Assembly (NCBI RefSeq): GCF_001294535.1
Contig: NZ_LGIC01000033.1
Location: 1-64,000, forward strand
Source: Cypionkella psychrotolerans
GTDB lineage: Bacteria; Pseudomonadota; Alphaproteobacteria; Rhodobacterales; Rhodobacteraceae
Direction of reading: 5' to 3'
Length of the DNA stretch: 64,000 nt
Both the position numbers and the translations under genes were made by a program. This document shows, piece by piece, positions 8,046-16,753 of this stretch. The notes beneath the pieces are model-generated. The model saw only the letters and a program-made list of their open reading frames with translations, did not search any database and was not told the DNA's origin. Numbering within the stretch: position 1 is the first letter of the stretch; each line of letters starts with the position of its first letter.

Positions 8046-8800
8046 GCGAATTCATTCTGGAAACCCGTGGCCTGACCAAACGCTACGGCGGTGTGCACGC
8101 ATTAGAAGACGCCAATTTCAACCTGCGCCACGGCGAACATGTGGCTGTGGTCGGCGACAATGGTGCCGGCAAATCGACCTTCGTGCGCCAGATTACGGCG
8201 GTGGAGCAACGCTCGGCAGGCGATGTGATCTTTGACGGTGCGCCTGTGCATTTCGCAGGCCCGCTGCAAGCCCGTGAGTCCGGTATTGAAACCGTGTTCC
8301 AAACCCTCGCTTTGGCCGACGATCTTGACGTGCCCTCGAACCTGTTTCTAGGCCGCGAGCTGTTCAAATTGAAACTCGGCCCGTTCTCAATCCTCGACCG
8401 CAAGGCGATGCGCGAAAAGACCATGGAGGCGCTGAAGACAACCGCCGTCAAAATCCCCAACGTCGACAACCCGATCCGCAACATGTCGGGCGGTCAGCGC
8501 CAATGCGTCTCGATTGCCCGCACGGCGGCGTTTGCTTCCAAACTGGTGATCATGGACGAACCCACGGCGGCGCTGGGCGTGCAGGAAACCGCGCAGGTCG
8601 AAAATATCATCCGCGGTTTGAAAGAGCGCGGCGTGCCGTTGATCCTTGTGTCGCACAACCTGCGGCAAGTGTTCGATCTGGTCGACCGTATCGTGGTGTT
8701 CCGTCGCGGTCGCATCGTGGCCTCGCTGCGCCGCGATGAAACTGACGGCAACGACATTGTCAGCTACATCACCGGCGTCAAGGGCGGCGTTGAGGTTTAA
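8042..8800 (+). CDS. Sugar ABC transporter ATP-binding protein (single domain)
   Basis: A 252-residue ATPase. Walker A is GDNGAGKST (~residue 37), the signature is MSGGQ (~142), Walker B is VIMDEPTAALG (~163) and the switch histidine is in LVSHN (~194). Most RbsC-type permeases pair with a double-length RbsA. This one is single-domain, so two copies must act together, as in the fructose-type (FrcA) importers of alphaproteobacteria. The ATG overlaps the permease stop by 4 bases. It ends the right arm of the locus, and a strong bidirectional hairpin follows. Confidence 0.9.
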   Translation: MSEFILETRGLTKRYGGVHALEDANFNLRHGEHVAVVGDNGAGKSTFVRQITAVEQRSAGDVIFDGAPVHFAGPLQARESGIETVFQTLALADDLDVPSNLFLGRELFKLKLGPFSILDRKAMREKTMEALKTTAVKIPNVDNPIRNMSGGQRQCVSIARTAAFASKLVIMDEPTAALGVQETAQVENIIRGLKERGVPLILVSHNLRQVFDLVDRIVVFRRGRIVASLRRDETDGNDIVSYITGVKGGVEV

Positions 8801-8807
8801 TCCCATA

Positions 8808-8830
8808 GCCCTGCCCGGATAGGGCAGGGC
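8808..8830. terminator. Bidirectional terminator-like hairpin
   Basis: gccctgccc (8808-8816) and gggcagggc (8822-8830) pair over 9 bp around ggata, in the 36-bp gap between two convergent genes (the ABC ATPase and the MFS transporter). The T-content on both sides is low. Confidence 0.65.
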
Positions 8831-8836
8831 CACCCT

Positions 8837-10042
8837 CTACGCCAAAGCCCCCCCCACCACAGGCGGCTTGGCAAACGGCCTGAACGTCATCGCCACCGCA
8901 AACGCCGCCAAACCCAGCGCAAAACAGGTGATGTAAAGCCCGCCGTAACTCCCCGTCTGGTCAAAAATCCAACCGCCGAGCACTGGCCCGGTCGCCATTC
9001 CCAAACTGCCCGCCATGCCAGTGCCGCCCATGATGGTGCCCATCATTTTCATCGGGAAATTCTCGCGCACCAGTACGGAATACAGCGGCATGATCCCGGC
9101 GTAGATAAAGCCAAACAGCGCCGCCACCGCGTAAAACTGCCCCAGATCGCGGGCAAAGAAATAGCCCAAAGCCCCAAACGCCTGCACCAGCAGTCCCGTC
9201 ACCAGCACGCGTTTCGCCCCAAACCGATCCCCCATCACGCCAAAACCAATCCGGCCGAACATGCCTGCGATCCCCTCCACCGAGTAAATCGACACCGCTG
9301 CCAGCGCCGCAATGCCGCAAATCTCGGCATAGCTGACGGTGTGGAAAATCGGGCCCGAATGGGTGGCACAGCAGAAGAAATTCGTCAAAACCAGCACGAT
9401 GAACTGCGGCGAGCGCACCGCCCCTCGCACCGTCATCGCGCTATCCGGCACGTCAAACCCCGTCGCGAACGCTTGCACCGGAGGCCGCTTCAACAGCAAC
9501 GCCAGCGGCAACGTCACCGCTGCTACAATCCCCGCCAAAATCGCAAGCACCGTGCGCCAGTCATACCCCTGCACCAACCACGCGGCCAAAGGCGACATGG
9601 TGACAGGCGCCATCCCCATCCCCGCCGACACCAAAGACACCGCCAGCGAGCGCTGCGTGCTAAACCACCCCGTCACCGTCGCCATCATCGGCGCGAAAAA
9701 TGCCGCCACCGACCCGCCCACCAACACGCCGAAAATCAGCTGAAACGCCAGCAAAGACGGCGCATGACCCGCCAGCCACAAGCTGGTCGAGAACAAGACC
9801 GCCCCCGCCATCACCACCGGCCGCGCGCCAAACCGATCCGACAGCGCCCCCCAAATCATCGCCATCGCGGCCATCGACAAGAACGCAAAGGTCATCGCCG
9901 CCGAAATGCCCGTCCGCGACCATCCCGTCGCCGCGACCATCGGCGTCAGCAACACCGGCAGCGAAAACAAAGCCCCCATCGCGACGCAGCCCATCACCCC
10001 GCCCGCCGCCACGATCACCCAGCGATACTGTGCATCCGCCAT
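8837..10042 (-). CDS. MFS transporter
   Basis: A 401-residue, 12-helix major facilitator transporter of the type often named oxalate/formate or monocarboxylate antiporter-like. The loop motif GALSDRFGARPVVMAG after helix 2 and the second-half equivalent GVMGDRFGAKRVLVTG are clear. The start at 10042 (MADAQYRW) is chosen for its GGAGGG ribosome site. It is divergent from a MarR-type regulator with a perfect palindrome between them, which suggests that it exports or imports the compound sensed by that regulator. The substrate is unknown; organic acid or aromatic acid are both possible. Confidence 0.85.
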   Translation of the reverse strand: MADAQYRWVIVAAGGVMGCVAMGALFSLPVLLTPMVAATGWSRTGISAAMTFAFLSMAAMAMIWGALSDRFGARPVVMAGAVLFSTSLWLAGHAPSLLAFQLIFGVLVGGSVAAFFAPMMATVTGWFSTQRSLAVSLVSAGMGMAPVTMSPLAAWLVQGYDWRTVLAILAGIVAAVTLPLALLLKRPPVQAFATGFDVPDSAMTVRGAVRSPQFIVLVLTNFFCCATHSGPIFHTVSYAEICGIAALAAVSIYSVEGIAGMFGRIGFGVMGDRFGAKRVLVTGLLVQAFGALGYFFARDLGQFYAVAALFGFIYAGIMPLYSVLVRENFPMKMMGTIMGGTGMAGSLGMATGPVLGGWIFDQTGSYGGLYITCFALGLAAFAVAMTFRPFAKPPVVGGALA

Positions 10043-10087
10043 GCTGCCCTCCTGCGACAACCCGCCGCTTGTCCTGCTCCAAGTAGT

Positions 10088-10097
10088 TTGATATCAA
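10088..10097. promoter_or_regulatory. Candidate MarR-type operator
   Basis: ttgatatcaa is a perfect 10-bp palindrome 6 bp ahead of the MarR-type gene start and 45 bp ahead of the MFS gene start. It matches the common form of MarR-family boxes, in an AT-rich patch that could hold both promoters. Confidence 0.55.
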
Positions 10098-10103
10098 TAT
10101 AAA

Positions 10104-10559
10104 ATGCAGCAATCAAGCCTCCCCATCGAAACCGTCCTTCAGATCCGCGATCAATGCCTGTGCCTTGCCGCCCAGCGCGCGGCGCGCAAACTGGCCCGCC
10201 GATTTGACCGCCTGTTCGCCCCCTTGGGTCTGACCAACGGTCAATTTTCCATGCTGGTGGCCCTCAGTGGCCAATGGCAGCCGCGCTTGGGCGAACTGGC
10301 CGAGTTTCTGGCGATGGATGCCACCACGATGACCGCCGCCGCGAAAACCCTTGAGAAACGCGGGCTATTGCACTTGATCCCCGACCAAGCCGACGCCCGC
10401 GCCCGCCGCCCCGTGCTGACCGAGGCAGGGCGCGTTCTTATTGCGCAAGCGGCACCGCTCTGGTGCGCCGAGCACGGCAAACTTCATGCCGAACTGGCCG
10501 AAACCCAAGCGTCAACCGATCCCAAAGCCTTGGCACAGCTTTTGTCGCAGCTTGGCTGA
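10104..10559 (+). CDS. MarR-family transcriptional regulator
   Basis: A 151-residue winged-helix regulator. The N-terminal dimerisation helix (AAQRAARKLARRFDRLFAPLGL) is followed by the reading-head helices (TNGQFSMLVALSG, LGELAEFLAMDATTMTAAAKTLEKRGLL) and the wing, where DQADARARRPVLTEAGR matches the D-x-R-x-R pattern of the family. It is divergent from the MFS gene and probably represses it and itself through the palindrome at 10088. The ligand is unknown, though a cysteine pair near residues 18 and 20 (QCLCLA) might give redox sensitivity. Confidence 0.9.
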   Translation: MQQSSLPIETVLQIRDQCLCLAAQRAARKLARRFDRLFAPLGLTNGQFSMLVALSGQWQPRLGELAEFLAMDATTMTAAAKTLEKRGLLHLIPDQADARARRPVLTEAGRVLIAQAAPLWCAEHGKLHAELAETQASTDPKALAQLLSQLG

Positions 10560-10601
10560 ACAGGCTTTGGCGGAAGCGTGGGCTTAGCCGCAAACGTGGC
10601 C

Positions 10602-12542
10602 TTAGCCAGAAACTTGCTCTGGCTCTACGGTTTCCAACGGCGGCTCAGAGCGCTCCTCCAGCCCGCCGCGCTCGGCCCCCGGCAACAGCGTCTCAAAAGC
10701 GGGCTTGCCCAAAATCTCGGCGAATTTCACGATCAACTTCTGATCTACCTCTGTCGTCAACTCCCGCGCCCGCGCCACATAGGCAGCGTTCTCAAAGTTC
10801 GGAATCGTCGGGTCATAATGATCCGCCATCGCCCGCATGATCTTCTGATCCGCCACATGATAGACCTGCCGCATGGCTTCGGCCTGCTCGGGTGTCGCGC
10901 CCAATGCCTCGAACGCCGAACGCCCCATGCGGATCGAGCTGTCATAGGTTTCCCGGATAATATCCCGGCAGCCCGCCGCCCACAGATCATAAACATGGTT
11001 ACGATCCACCGCCCGCGCGATCACATGAAGGTTCGGATAAGCGGCTACCGCATGGCGCACCATTTCGGTGATCTGGTCGCGATCATCAATCGCAATCACC
11101 AACAACTTGGCCTCGGCAATCCCGGCTGAATGCAGAATATCGGGGCGTGAGGCATCGCCAAAATAGGCCTTCACGCCAAATTTAGCCATCATTTCCAACT
11201 GTTTAGAGCTGAAGTCGATCACCGTGGTATGATACCCTGCCGCCCGCAGCATCCGATTGACCAAGCCGCCAACACGGCCGATCCCTGCGATGATGATATG
11301 GCTTGGATCGGTGATCTCATCGGCCTCGCGCTGCGCCGTCTCGGCAAAGCGCGGGGCGATCACCTTGTCGTAAAAGATGAACAACCCCGGCGTCAGCAGC
11401 ATCGACAAAGCCACGATCAACAGCAGCTTATCGGCAATTTCCGCAGGCAGAACCGCCGACGACACCATCAGCGAGATCAGCACAAAGCCAAACTCCCCGG
11501 CTTGCGCCAAAGCCAGCCCGAACAACCACTTATCCGCCGCAGCCAGCTTGAAAATCCGCCCCAGCACCAGCAACACCAGCACCTTCACCGCGATCAGCCC
11601 GAGCGTCAGCGCCAGAATCTGCCCCAGATTGCCCCAGAGCAGCGCAAAGTTCACCCCGGCCCCAACGGTCATGAAGAATAGCCCCAGCAGCAGCGCCTTG
11701 AACGGGTCGATGTCGGATTCCAACTCGTGCCGGTACTCAGAGTTGGCGAGCACCACCCCCGCGAGGAACGTCCCCAAAGCGGGCGACAACCCCACCAGCG
11801 TCATCAGCAAGGCAATGCCAATCACCATCATCAACGCCGTCGCCGTGAACAATTCATGCAACTGCGCCGAGGCGACAAACCGGAACACTGGACGGGTCAG
11901 GTAACTGCCGCCCAGCACCACGCCGATGATTGCGGCAATGTTGACCAAAGCCACCTGCCAGCCATTCATTCCCGCGACCAAAGTGAACGCCTCGGCATGA
12001 TCGGTCACGCTATGCGTGCCCTGCAACTCCGGCAAAGCCAGCAGCGGGATCAGCGCCAGCATCGGGATCACCGCAATATCCTGCGTCAAAAGCACCGCGA
12101 AACTGGCTTGGCCCGCGTCGCTTTTCAGCAGGCCCTTTTCGCCCAAACTCTGCAAAACAATCGCGGTCGATGACAGCGAAAACACCAGCCCCACCGCCAT
12201 CGCCACCGACCAGACCTGACCCACCGCCATCGCCACGGCCATCACCGCCAGCACGGTTAAGGCCACCTGCCCACCGCCCAAGCCCAGCAGCCGCGCCCGC
12301 ATGTCCCACAGGTTCTTCGGCTCCAGCTCCAGCCCGACCAGAAACAGCATCATCACCACGCCGAATTCGGCAAAATGCTGGATCGAAACCAGATCCACCT
12401 GCAAAATCGCCAACACCGGGCTGATCAAAATCCCCGCGATCAGATAACCCAGCACCGAGCCCAAGCCCAACCGTGCCGCAATCGGCACCGCAAACACCCC
12501 GGCGACAAGGAAGATGAACGCCAGCAACAGAAAATCGGTCAT
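10602..12542 (-). CDS. CPA2-family cation:proton antiporter (KefB/KefC type)
   Basis: A 646-residue protein with an N-terminal membrane domain of about 12 helices (residues 1-385), which has the YLIAGILISP and GLSPALGTFLAGVVLANS motifs, and a C-terminal TrkA-N nucleotide-binding domain (from ~405, with the Rossmann motif HIIIAGIGRVGGLVNRML). Such proteins release K+ in exchange for protons. In the Kef branch they are gated by glutathione adducts as protection against electrophiles. No KefF/KefG-type ancillary subunit lies nearby. The last ~50 residues are acidic and probably disordered. It is separate from its neighbours, with 148 bp of AT-richer DNA upstream. Confidence 0.88.
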   Translation of the reverse strand: MTDFLLLAFIFLVAGVFAVPIAARLGLGSVLGYLIAGILISPVLAILQVDLVSIQHFAEFGVVMMLFLVGLELEPKNLWDMRARLLGLGGGQVALTVLAVMAVAMAVGQVWSVAMAVGLVFSLSSTAIVLQSLGEKGLLKSDAGQASFAVLLTQDIAVIPMLALIPLLALPELQGTHSVTDHAEAFTLVAGMNGWQVALVNIAAIIGVVLGGSYLTRPVFRFVASAQLHELFTATALMMVIGIALLMTLVGLSPALGTFLAGVVLANSEYRHELESDIDPFKALLLGLFFMTVGAGVNFALLWGNLGQILALTLGLIAVKVLVLLVLGRIFKLAAADKWLFGLALAQAGEFGFVLISLMVSSAVLPAEIADKLLLIVALSMLLTPGLFIFYDKVIAPRFAETAQREADEITDPSHIIIAGIGRVGGLVNRMLRAAGYHTTVIDFSSKQLEMMAKFGVKAYFGDASRPDILHSAGIAEAKLLVIAIDDRDQITEMVRHAVAAYPNLHVIARAVDRNHVYDLWAAGCRDIIRETYDSSIRMGRSAFEALGATPEQAEAMRQVYHVADQKIMRAMADHYDPTIPNFENAAYVARARELTTEVDQKLIVKFAEILGKPAFETLLPGAERGGLEERSEPPLETVEPEQVSG

Positions 12543-12690
12543 GCGGAAATCCTCAAGGACTGCCGTGTTTTACGCGAGAATCGTTACCGCAAACAGCCGA
12601 TTTTTGAGAAAAATCGTGGCCCCGCCACAACGGAGCCACTTGCGCACCGAAGCGGCGCATATCTGGATCATCTGCCGCAATACCAGGCGG

Positions 12691-13932
12691 TCAAACCGTG
12701 GTCGGCGCAGGCGCACCGCCCTCAAACCGATTGCCATGGCGATAATCGCACGGCGCTTCCTGCATCTGCAAATGCAAGCCTGTCCCGGTATAAGGATGTG
12801 CCCGCGCGACATCCTCGTCGAACTCAATCCCCAACCCCGGAGCCATGGGCGGCAGGATATAACCATCCTCCCATTTCAAACTGTTCTTGATCAGCTTCAG
12901 ATGAAATTCCCCGCCGGTCTGGATCGTCTCGGCCATCAGGATATTCGGGATCGACACCGCAAAATGCACGTTCGCCGCCCATTCCACCGGGCCCGCATAA
13001 AGATGCGGCGCCATCTCGGCGTTATAAACCTCGGCCATCGCCGCGATTTTCTTGGCCTCCCAAATGCCGCCAACCCGCCCCAAAGCCGGTTGCAAAATCC
13101 GCACCCCGCCATGCCGCAACAGCGCGCCAAATTCGGCCTTGGTGGTCAACCGTTCCCCCGTCGCCAGCGGCACCCGCACCGAGCGCGCCACTTCGGCAAA
13201 CTCGGCCAGATTGTCCGGCGGGATCGGCTCTTCATACCACAGCGGGTTATAGGGCTCGATCGCCACCCCCAGCCGGATCGCCCCCGGCGTGGTAAATTGC
13301 CCATGCGTGCCGAACAAAAGATCGGCCTTGTCGCCTACCGCCTCGCGGATTTTCTTGCAGAACTCAACCGAGCGCGAAATATCCGACATCGCAGGCTCAT
13401 GCCCGCCGCGAATGGTATAGGGGCCAGCCGGATCGAACTTCACCGCCGTAAAGCCCTGCTTCACGCAACGCGCCGCAGCCTCCGCCGCCATATCCGCATT
13501 CACCCAGAAATCCGCCGGGATCTCGCCCGCCTCGGGATAAAGATAGGTATACGAGCGCACCTTCTCATTCATCATCCCGCCCAGCAGAGCCCAAACCGGC
13601 CGATCACGCGCCTTGCCAAGGATATCCCAGCAGGCAATCTCCAACCCCGAAAACGCCCCCATCACCGTGGGGTCAGGCCGCTGGGTAAAGCCCGAAGAAT
13701 AGGCGCGGCGATACATCAACTCGATGTTCTCCGGGTTCTCACCCAGCATATGCCGCTCAAACACATCGTGGATCACCGCATCCATCGCGCGCGGGCCAAC
13801 GGTCGAGGCATAGCACTCGCCATAACCGACGATGCCATTGTCCGTGGTCAGCTTGACAAAGGTCCAATAGCGCCCGCCCCAGCCCGGCGCTGGTGGCGCT
13901 ACAGTGAAAATCTCAAGATCGCGCAGCTTCAT
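12691..13932 (-). CDS. Mandelate racemase/muconate lactonizing enzyme family protein
   Basis: A 413-residue enolase-superfamily enzyme, a group whose members abstract a proton alpha to a carboxylate and often dehydrate or cycloisomerise sugar acids. The capping domain is N-terminal (MKLRDLEIFTVAPPAPGWGG) and the barrel follows. Metal ligands two and three are visible in WYEEPIPPDN (~232) and LATGERLTTK (~258). The strand that normally carries ligand one (as in VDFHGR) reads LLFGTHGQF: the histidine is kept, but glycine stands where aspartate is expected. The family resembles galactonate-type dehydratases and cycloisomerases. It starts 30 bp behind the MFS gene on the same strand, so that transporter may bring in its substrate. 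The exact reaction is not predictable. Confidence 0.8.
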   Translation of the reverse strand: MKLRDLEIFTVAPPAPGWGGRYWTFVKLTTDNGIVGYGECYASTVGPRAMDAVIHDVFERHMLGENPENIELMYRRAYSSGFTQRPDPTVMGAFSGLEIACWDILGKARDRPVWALLGGMMNEKVRSYTYLYPEAGEIPADFWVNADMAAEAAARCVKQGFTAVKFDPAGPYTIRGGHEPAMSDISRSVEFCKKIREAVGDKADLLFGTHGQFTTPGAIRLGVAIEPYNPLWYEEPIPPDNLAEFAEVARSVRVPLATGERLTTKAEFGALLRHGGVRILQPALGRVGGIWEAKKIAAMAEVYNAEMAPHLYAGPVEWAANVHFAVSIPNILMAETIQTGGEFHLKLIKNSLKWEDGYILPPMAPGLGIEFDEDVARAHPYTGTGLHLQMQEAPCDYRHGNRFEGGAPAPTTV

Positions 13933-13962
13933 AAAGCACCCCCTGTTTGGGGTCAGGCTAAC

Positions 13963-15180
13963 TTAGGATCGCTCCGCTTCGCGCGTTCCCGCGACAAAGA
14001 GTATAACAACCGCGACCATAAGTGTCGCAGACAGCAGAAACGGCGCGCCGGGCAGATAAAGCGGCGCGGAAGCCGAAGTGAAAAACCCAAACACCCAAGT
14101 CATCACCAAGGGTGAGATAATCATCGCCAATGCGTTCAGCGACGAATTCACCCCCTGCAACTCGCCCTGCTGATTTTCCGGCACTGCCCGTGACATCATC
14201 GCCTGCAAACTCGGCCCGGTCACCCCGCCCAAAGCCGCAATCGGCGTGAACACCAGTGCCCAGAACCCCGAGGTAGCAAAGCCGTAAAACCCGTAGGACA
14301 CCACCTCTAGCCCCATCCCCACCGCCGCCGTCCGCCGCTCGCCCAAATGCCGGATCATCGGAGCCACCAGCAACGCCTGCGTCAAAGCCATGCAGACCCC
14401 GAACGCTGCCAGCGCAAAGCCAATCCACTGCGCGTTCCAACCAAACGCCGCCTTGCTGTAATACGACCAGATCGCGGGCCAAACGTTGAAGGTCACCGCA
14501 TAAAGAAAACTGACCAGCAGCAAGCGCTTTAACCCTGGCAACCGCCGGATCGCCCTGAGTGAGGCCAAAGGATTGGCGCGACCCCAGGTAAAGCCCCGCC
14601 GATTCTGCAAACCCAAACTCTCCGGCATCACAAACCAGCCAAACACCAAATTCGCCAAAGCCAACCCCGCCGCCGCCCAAAACGGCGCGCGCACATCAAT
14701 CCCGGCCAGCAAGCCGCCCAGCATCGGCCCCGCGACAAAACCAATGCCAAACCCCGCCCCGATCAGCCCAAACCGTTTCGCCCGCTGATCCGGGGGCGAG
14801 ATATCCGCGACATAAGCATTCGCCGTCGAATGTGTCGCCGCCGCCACCCCTGCCACAAGCCGCGCTGCCAGTAACAACCAAACCGTATGCGCCAAAGCCA
14901 TCGCGACATAATCCAGCGCCATCACCGCCAGCGACACCAACAGCACCGGCCTGCGACCATAGCGGTCCGACAAATTTCCCACCAAAGGCCCGCACAAAAA
15001 CTGCATCACCGCAAACGAGGCCGCCAAAACGCCGCCCCAAAGTGCCGCCTCGCCCAAGCCCGCGTGCGTCACGTCTTCCATCAAATCTGGCATCACCGGA
15101 AAGATTAGCCCAATGCCAATCGCATCCAGCGCCACAGTAAATAGTATGAACAGCAAACTCAGATTGGCGCGGGCGAACAT
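13963..15180 (-). CDS. MFS transporter, TetA/TCR-like
   Basis: A 405-residue 12-helix transporter of the tetracycline-efflux-like MFS branch. It begins with IGIGLIFPVMPDLMEDV, then the characteristic loop GNLSDRYGRRPVLLVS, then motif C on helix 5 (GAGFGIGFVAGPMLGGLL), which is typical of proton-driven drug exporters. Despite that similarity, chromosomal homologues in this group export many compounds, and resistance should not be assumed. It precedes the enolase-superfamily gene by 30 bp on the same strand. A short AT-rich dyad (gacaatt/aattgtc, 15225-15245) and an intergenic repeat copy lie immediately upstream. Confidence 0.85.
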   Translation of the reverse strand: MFARANLSLLFILFTVALDAIGIGLIFPVMPDLMEDVTHAGLGEAALWGGVLAASFAVMQFLCGPLVGNLSDRYGRRPVLLVSLAVMALDYVAMALAHTVWLLLAARLVAGVAAATHSTANAYVADISPPDQRAKRFGLIGAGFGIGFVAGPMLGGLLAGIDVRAPFWAAAGLALANLVFGWFVMPESLGLQNRRGFTWGRANPLASLRAIRRLPGLKRLLLVSFLYAVTFNVWPAIWSYYSKAAFGWNAQWIGFALAAFGVCMALTQALLVAPMIRHLGERRTAAVGMGLEVVSYGFYGFATSGFWALVFTPIAALGGVTGPSLQAMMSRAVPENQQGELQGVNSSLNALAMIISPLVMTWVFGFFTSASAPLYLPGAPFLLSATLMVAVVILFVAGTREAERS

Positions 15181-15242
15181 GAAAACCTCAAATCAAACGA
15201 ATGTCTGACATAAACCAAATTCCCGACAATTCGATTAAAATT

Positions 15243-15291
15243 GTCATCCTCTGTGCTCAAATATCCCGGGGGTGCGGGGGCTGGCCCCCGC
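15243..15291 (+). repeat. Intergenic repeat copy A with GC hairpin
   Basis: gtcatcctctgtg...caaatatccc (15243-15267) is followed by a hairpin (gcggggg 15274-15280, loop ctgg, cccccgc 15285-15291). The same 24-nt core occurs exactly at 23138 and 54204, with one change in reverse at 33922-33947, and degraded at 61056. Here it lies between a divergent MFS gene and the 3' end of a hydrolase operon. Confidence 0.85.
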
Positions 15292-15300
15292 TCTAACGCC

Positions 15301-15972
15301 TCAACCAAACCCCCGCACCATCGTAGCGATCTCCCCCGCCAACCGCTCCGGCATCGCCAAAAATGGCGAATGCCCGCAGGGCAGGCCGTTCTGCGGATCA
15401 ATCCCCCGCGCCATATGGGCCTGAAACGCCGGTGGAATAGCCCGATCGTCCAGACAGGAAATATAGCCCCGAGGCAGCGCCTCCGCAGCCGTCACATCCG
15501 CAAGCGCCGTCTCCATCGGATCCAACGCCTCCCAACACAGCCGCGCGCATTCATCCGCGCAATCATGAAAAAACAAATCCTTAGCGAGTGCCGGATCAAA
15601 CCCAAACGCCCCGCGCGCCCGGTCCACCACGAAGGCCCCATCCAAAGGCCGCTCCACCCAGCCCTTGCGCATCTCGGCCAAAGACCGCCCCGCCTCGGGC
15701 ACATAGCCGCAGACATAAACCAACCCGCGCACCAAGGGCGACACCGCCGCCCCCGTGATCGCAAACCCGCCCGCCGAATGGCCCACCAAGACGCTCGGGC
15801 ACCGCAACCCTTCCACCAGCGCTTCCACCTGCGCCTCCAGCGACGCCGCTTCCCCACGCCCCGGCAAATCCACTGCCCGCGCCATCACGCCCAACGCCGC
15901 CAAAGCCGGGATCACCCGCGCCCAAGCCCAAGCGCCATGGCCCGCACCATGCACCAGCACGACCTCAAACAT
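15301..15972 (-). CDS. Alpha/beta hydrolase (small methylesterase-like)
   Basis: A 223-residue alpha/beta-fold hydrolase in the compact family that includes plant-type methylesterases and bacterial EstC-like proteins. Visible parts are the oxyanion strand VLVHGAGHGAWAW (residue ~5), the nucleophile elbow VGHSAGGFA (Ser ~60) and the C-terminal catalytic histidine CGHSPFLAMPERLA (~203). The start at 15972 overlaps the end of the upstream gene by 8 bases, which marks it as the last gene of a four-gene overlapping operon. The substrate is unknown, though an ester or lactone fits with the neighbouring lactonase-like and dehydratase genes. Confidence 0.78.
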   Translation of the reverse strand: MFEVVLVHGAGHGAWAWARVIPALAALGVMARAVDLPGRGEAASLEAQVEALVEGLRCPSVLVGHSAGGFAITGAAVSPLVRGLVYVCGYVPEAGRSLAEMRKGWVERPLDGAFVVDRARGAFGFDPALAKDLFFHDCADECARLCWEALDPMETALADVTAAEALPRGYISCLDDRAIPPAFQAHMARGIDPQNGLPCGHSPFLAMPERLAGEIATMVRGFG

Positions 15973-16753
15973 GGCCAATCGAGCGCAAAAACTCTGCAAT
16001 CACCCCAGCATATTCCGCAGGCTTTTCGACCATCGGCAGATGCCCGGCGCCGCGCATCAGATGCCACCTGCTGCCCAAAATCAAATCCGCCGTCTCGCGC
16101 ACCAAATCCGGCGGCGTGGTGCCATCATGCGCGCCAGCAATCGCCAAAGTTGGCAAAGTCAGCCCCGCTGTCGGCGTATAAAAATCCGTCCCCGCAATCG
16201 CGCTCGCACAGCCCACCCACCCCCGCACATCCATGCCCTCCAGCATCGCCCGCACCCGCGGCATCCCCGCCACCTCCTGCCAGCGCCGCCCAAACATCCG
16301 CTCCATCGCGCCCGGCGCATAAGCCGCCAGCCCCTCGGCCTGCACCGAAGCCACCCGCGCGCCCCACATCTGCACCGAGCCGATCTTGGCGGCGGTATTC
16401 GACAACACCATCCCACGCACCAAATCGAGCCGCTTCACCGCCAGCCCCTGCGCCACCAGCCCGCCCAGACTTAACCCAACCACCACCGCATCGCGCAGCC
16501 CAAAATGCGCCATCATCCGCTCGCCGTCACGGATCAGCGCCCCCATCGCATAGGGCGGCTCTGGCACGTCCGACAGCCCATGCCCGCGCTGATCAAACCG
16601 CAACACCCGGCAGCCCGAGGGCAGCAAACTCACCACCTCATCCCAGATCGTCAGATTGGTCCCCAAAGCGTGCAACAGCACCACCGCAGGCCCGCCCACT
16701 GGCCCCGAAACCTCTGCATTCAACCGAATATCGTCGAGATAGACCAAGCCCAT
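15965..16753 (-). CDS. Alpha/beta hydrolase, 3-oxoadipate enol-lactonase-like
   Basis: A 262-residue protein resembling PcaD, which opens beta-ketoadipate enol-lactone in aromatic degradation. The landmarks are VVLLHALGTNLTIWD (oxyanion loop), RFDQRGHGLSDVPEPPY, the nucleophile elbow VGLSLGGLVAQGLA (Ser ~95), the acid in AGAHDGTTPP (~210) and the histidine in RGAGHLPMVEKPAEY (~236). No other pca genes (pcaB, pcaC, pcaHG) are nearby, so the true substrate may be another lactone. Its ATG shares a base with the dehydratase stop, and its end overlaps the next gene. Confidence 0.75.
   Translation of the reverse strand: MGLVYLDDIRLNAEVSGPVGGPAVVLLHALGTNLTIWDEVVSLLPSGCRVLRFDQRGHGLSDVPEPPYAMGALIRDGERMMAHFGLRDAVVVGLSLGGLVAQGLAVKRLDLVRGMVLSNTAAKIGSVQMWGARVASVQAEGLAAYAPGAMERMFGRRWQEVAGMPRVRAMLEGMDVRGWVGCASAIAGTDFYTPTAGLTLPTLAIAGAHDGTTPPDLVRETADLILGSRWHLMRGAGHLPMVEKPAEYAGVIAEFLRSIGHV

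Noticed and set aside
13963-15180. Calling the TetA-like MFS an antibiotic resistance determinant
   Set aside because: Similarity is at the level of the transporter branch, and the gene is paired with a catabolic enzyme.
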